NCBI RefSeq assembly: GCF_002964665.1
Contig: NZ_PQBZ01000013.1
Span: 248,001-312,000 of the forward strand
Direction: 5' to 3'
From: Pseudoalteromonas sp. T1lg23B
Lineage (GTDB): Bacteria; Pseudomonadota; Gammaproteobacteria; Enterobacterales; Alteromonadaceae
Length of the DNA stretch: 64,000 nucleotides
Program-made: the position numbers and the translations under genes
Shown: positions 62,786 through 64,000 of the stretch, one piece after another
Numbering within the stretch: the stretch's first letter is position 1
Layout of the letters: every line of letters starts with the position of its first letter
Notes under the pieces: model-generated
What the model was told of the DNA's origin: nothing
Database searches by the model: none
What the model saw: the letters and a program-made list of their open reading frames with translations, nothing else

Positions 62786-63712
62786 TTAACCATAGTAAGA
62801 TGGTGCGTTTTCATCGGGTCTTGTTTTGAATCGACGGTGTAACCACATATATTGCTCGGGGGCCAACATGATTGCTTCCTCCATTCGCTGATTGACTCTT
62901 GTCACATCTTGCTTGGCATCTTCACTTGGGAAGTTCGCCAATGCCGGGTAAATTTTTAGGTGGTACTTACCGTTAGCATCTCTTGTGCCACTTAAGCTCA
63001 GTGTTTCACAATTCTTACTCGATGAAAATATTAAAGTGCCTGTTGTTGAAGCGGCGTCTGGGACCGCAAAAAAAGCGGTAAATTCGCAGCGATTGCGGCC
63101 ATAATCTTGATCGGGTAAGTAGTAACACATTTTTTTATCTTTCAATGCTTGTAGTAATCCTTTCACATCTCGTTTAGTAATGAGACTTTCATTGGAACGT
63201 AGCCGTCCTTTGGTCATAAAATATTCCATAAGCGGATTGTTATGTGGCCGGTAAAAACCAATGCCTTGCTGAACTGTACCAAGGATACGACCGAGCATTT
63301 CTAAGTGTAGCATATGCGGCACTAGCAATAAGACGCCTTTGCCTTGCTTTTGTGTCTGCTCTACGTGCTCAATACCTTCGATGGAACCAATTACTTGGTT
63401 GATACGCCACTGCGGCCACCACCACGCCATACCCGTTTCTAACGTAGCAATCCCAGTGTTTTCCATGTTCTTTAACACCATGTCACGCTGTTGTTGTTCA
63501 TCTAACTGTGGAAAGCACAGCTTGACATTGACCTCAGCAATTTTGCGGCGTTTTTTCACAAAGCGGTGTACAAGACGACCGAGTAACTTACCCAAGAAAA
63601 ACTGGATACGCTGTGGTAGCCAAGATACAAGGTACAAAAACAAAACGCCAAGCCAGGTTAACCAATAACGAGGTGAAAGGAACGACCATTTGAAAGTAGG
63701 GTTTGTGACCAC
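62786..63712 (-). CDS. lpxL: LpxL-family lipid A acyltransferase
   Basis: This inner-membrane enzyme adds a secondary acyl chain to Kdo2-lipid IVA. The 308-residue protein has an N-terminal hydrophobic anchor (YWLTWLGVLFLYLVSWLP), LCFPQLDEQQQ, METGMAWWWP-like ETGMAWWWP, the catalytic H-x4-E in PHMLHLEM, GFYRPHNNPLME, the ITKRDVKGLLQALK block and PDQDYG. It starts with GTG. Choice between LpxL and LpxM/LpxP cannot be settled by eye. Confidence 0.88.
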   Translation of the reverse strand: MVTNPTFKWSFLSPRYWLTWLGVLFLYLVSWLPQRIQFFLGKLLGRLVHRFVKKRRKIAEVNVKLCFPQLDEQQQRDMVLKNMENTGIATLETGMAWWWPQWRINQVIGSIEGIEHVEQTQKQGKGVLLLVPHMLHLEMLGRILGTVQQGIGFYRPHNNPLMEYFMTKGRLRSNESLITKRDVKGLLQALKDKKMCYYLPDQDYGRNRCEFTAFFAVPDAASTTGTLIFSSSKNCETLSLSGTRDANGKYHLKIYPALANFPSEDAKQDVTRVNQRMEEAIMLAPEQYMWLHRRFKTRPDENAPSYYG

Positions 63713-63767
63713 AAAATTAATCTCTTACTACACAATGGCGATAGTTTATCGACAAGTGTTGTAAAAT

Positions 63768-63795
63768 ACAAAAGCCGACTGTCGTCGGCTTTTGT
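63768..63795. terminator. bidirectional terminator of tolC and neighbour
   Basis: ACAAAAGCCGAC (63768-63779) and GTCGGCTTTTGT (63784-63795) form a perfect 12-base-pair stem with a four-base loop, with A and T runs built in. It ends the leftward tolC transcript upstream of the lpxL-like gene. Confidence 0.88.
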
Positions 63796-63819
63796 ATGCA
63801 AAGGGTTTGAAAGTTGGCG

Positions 63820-64000
63820 TTAGCCTTGTATCAAACCTTTGTTGATAGCTTCTAAATCACTACGTGAAAGTGTGCCAGCAGCTTGCTTTAGGCGCAGTGA
63901 AGACAGCACGTATTGATAACGCAGGTTGGCTAAGTTCTTTTTCGCGTTGTATAAACTTTGTGTGCTTACTAATACGTCGACAATGGTACGAGTGCCCACT
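63820..64000 (-). CDS. tolC: TolC-family outer-membrane efflux channel (C-terminal part)
   Basis: The window ends inside this leftward gene; the last 60 residues are visible. VGTRTIVDVLVSTQSLYNAK and NLANLRYQYVLSSLRLKQAA then GTLSRSDLEAINKGL closely track the end of E. coli TolC (GTRTIVDVLDATTTLYNAK). TolC forms the trimeric channel shared by drug efflux and type I secretion systems. The stop lies 25 bases before the terminator hairpin. Confidence 0.92.
   Translation of the reverse strand, partial: VGTRTIVDVLVSTQSLYNAKKNLANLRYQYVLSSLRLKQAAGTLSRSDLEAINKGLIQG

Overview
The window reads as chromosomal DNA of a marine gammaproteobacterium, most likely Pseudoalteromonas or a close relative. This is an inference from recognisable proteins (RfaH, GlnE, PilT/PilU, DusA, YgiQ, TIGR04219, TIGR03899, DUF3369 and DUF2333 families) and from the moderate-to-low GC content. 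No rRNA, tRNA or CRISPR array was seen.

Region 1 (1-24 kb) is a surface polysaccharide locus. A leftward operon (partial gene, GT4, GT2, Wzz-type chain-length protein) is divergent from wecA and ugd. Next comes rfaH with its own promoter, then a roughly 440-base leader holding a JUMPstart/ops element. This leader precedes a long rightward operon: wza-wzb-wzc, a WbaP/WcaJ-type sugar transferase, an unusual five-gene cassette (SMP-30 lactonase, GT2, CMP-sugar cytidylyltransferase, 2-hydroxyacid dehydrogenase, SDR), an SGNH hydrolase, Wzx-like flippase, DUF115/MptE-like transferase, Wzy/EpsG-like polymerase, GT2, a transferase with bacterial sialyltransferase-like motifs, and a YjbH outer-membrane protein. 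The layout fits a Wzx/Wzy-dependent capsule or exopolysaccharide whose transcription depends on the adjacent RfaH. The genes from about 15.7 to 21.8 kb are visibly AT-richer than the flanks.

Region 2 (24-33 kb) is accessory and scarred. It holds IS3-family remnants flanked by a degenerate second copy of the yjbH 3' end, a large lipoprotein, a decayed tyrosine recombinase, a Maf-like (DUF115) glycosyltransferase followed by a protein with about 20 hexapeptide DDSFG repeats, dusA, and a 53-codon gene that looks like an orphan RiPP precursor (lanthipeptide-like leader, GG site, Cys-rich core).

Region 3 (33-47 kb) carries a psp-like envelope-stress operon, a PCuAC copper chaperone, DUF2333 and TIGR04219 proteins, a leftward TIGR03899/SRPBCC pair (the latter apparently starting at AUA), a REC-DUF3369-GGDEF-EAL protein, ygiQ, a divergent TRAP-binding-protein/histidine-kinase pair in which the kinase lacks the phospho-acceptor His, and a DUF885 lipoprotein broken by a single-base frameshift.

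Region 4 (47-64 kb) is ordinary core genome: hemW-rdgB-DUF4426-yggT-proC-yggS leftward, pilT-pilU and a periplasmic binding-protein-like gene rightward, ruvX-yqgE-gshB-rsmE leftward, an unknown gene with a DUF350 protein, glnE, a TcpQ-domain protein, an LpxL-type acyltransferase and the C-terminus of TolC.

Two genes (about 14.07 and 46.83 kb) each look one base short of an intact family member. These are either real decay or consensus errors in the assembly.
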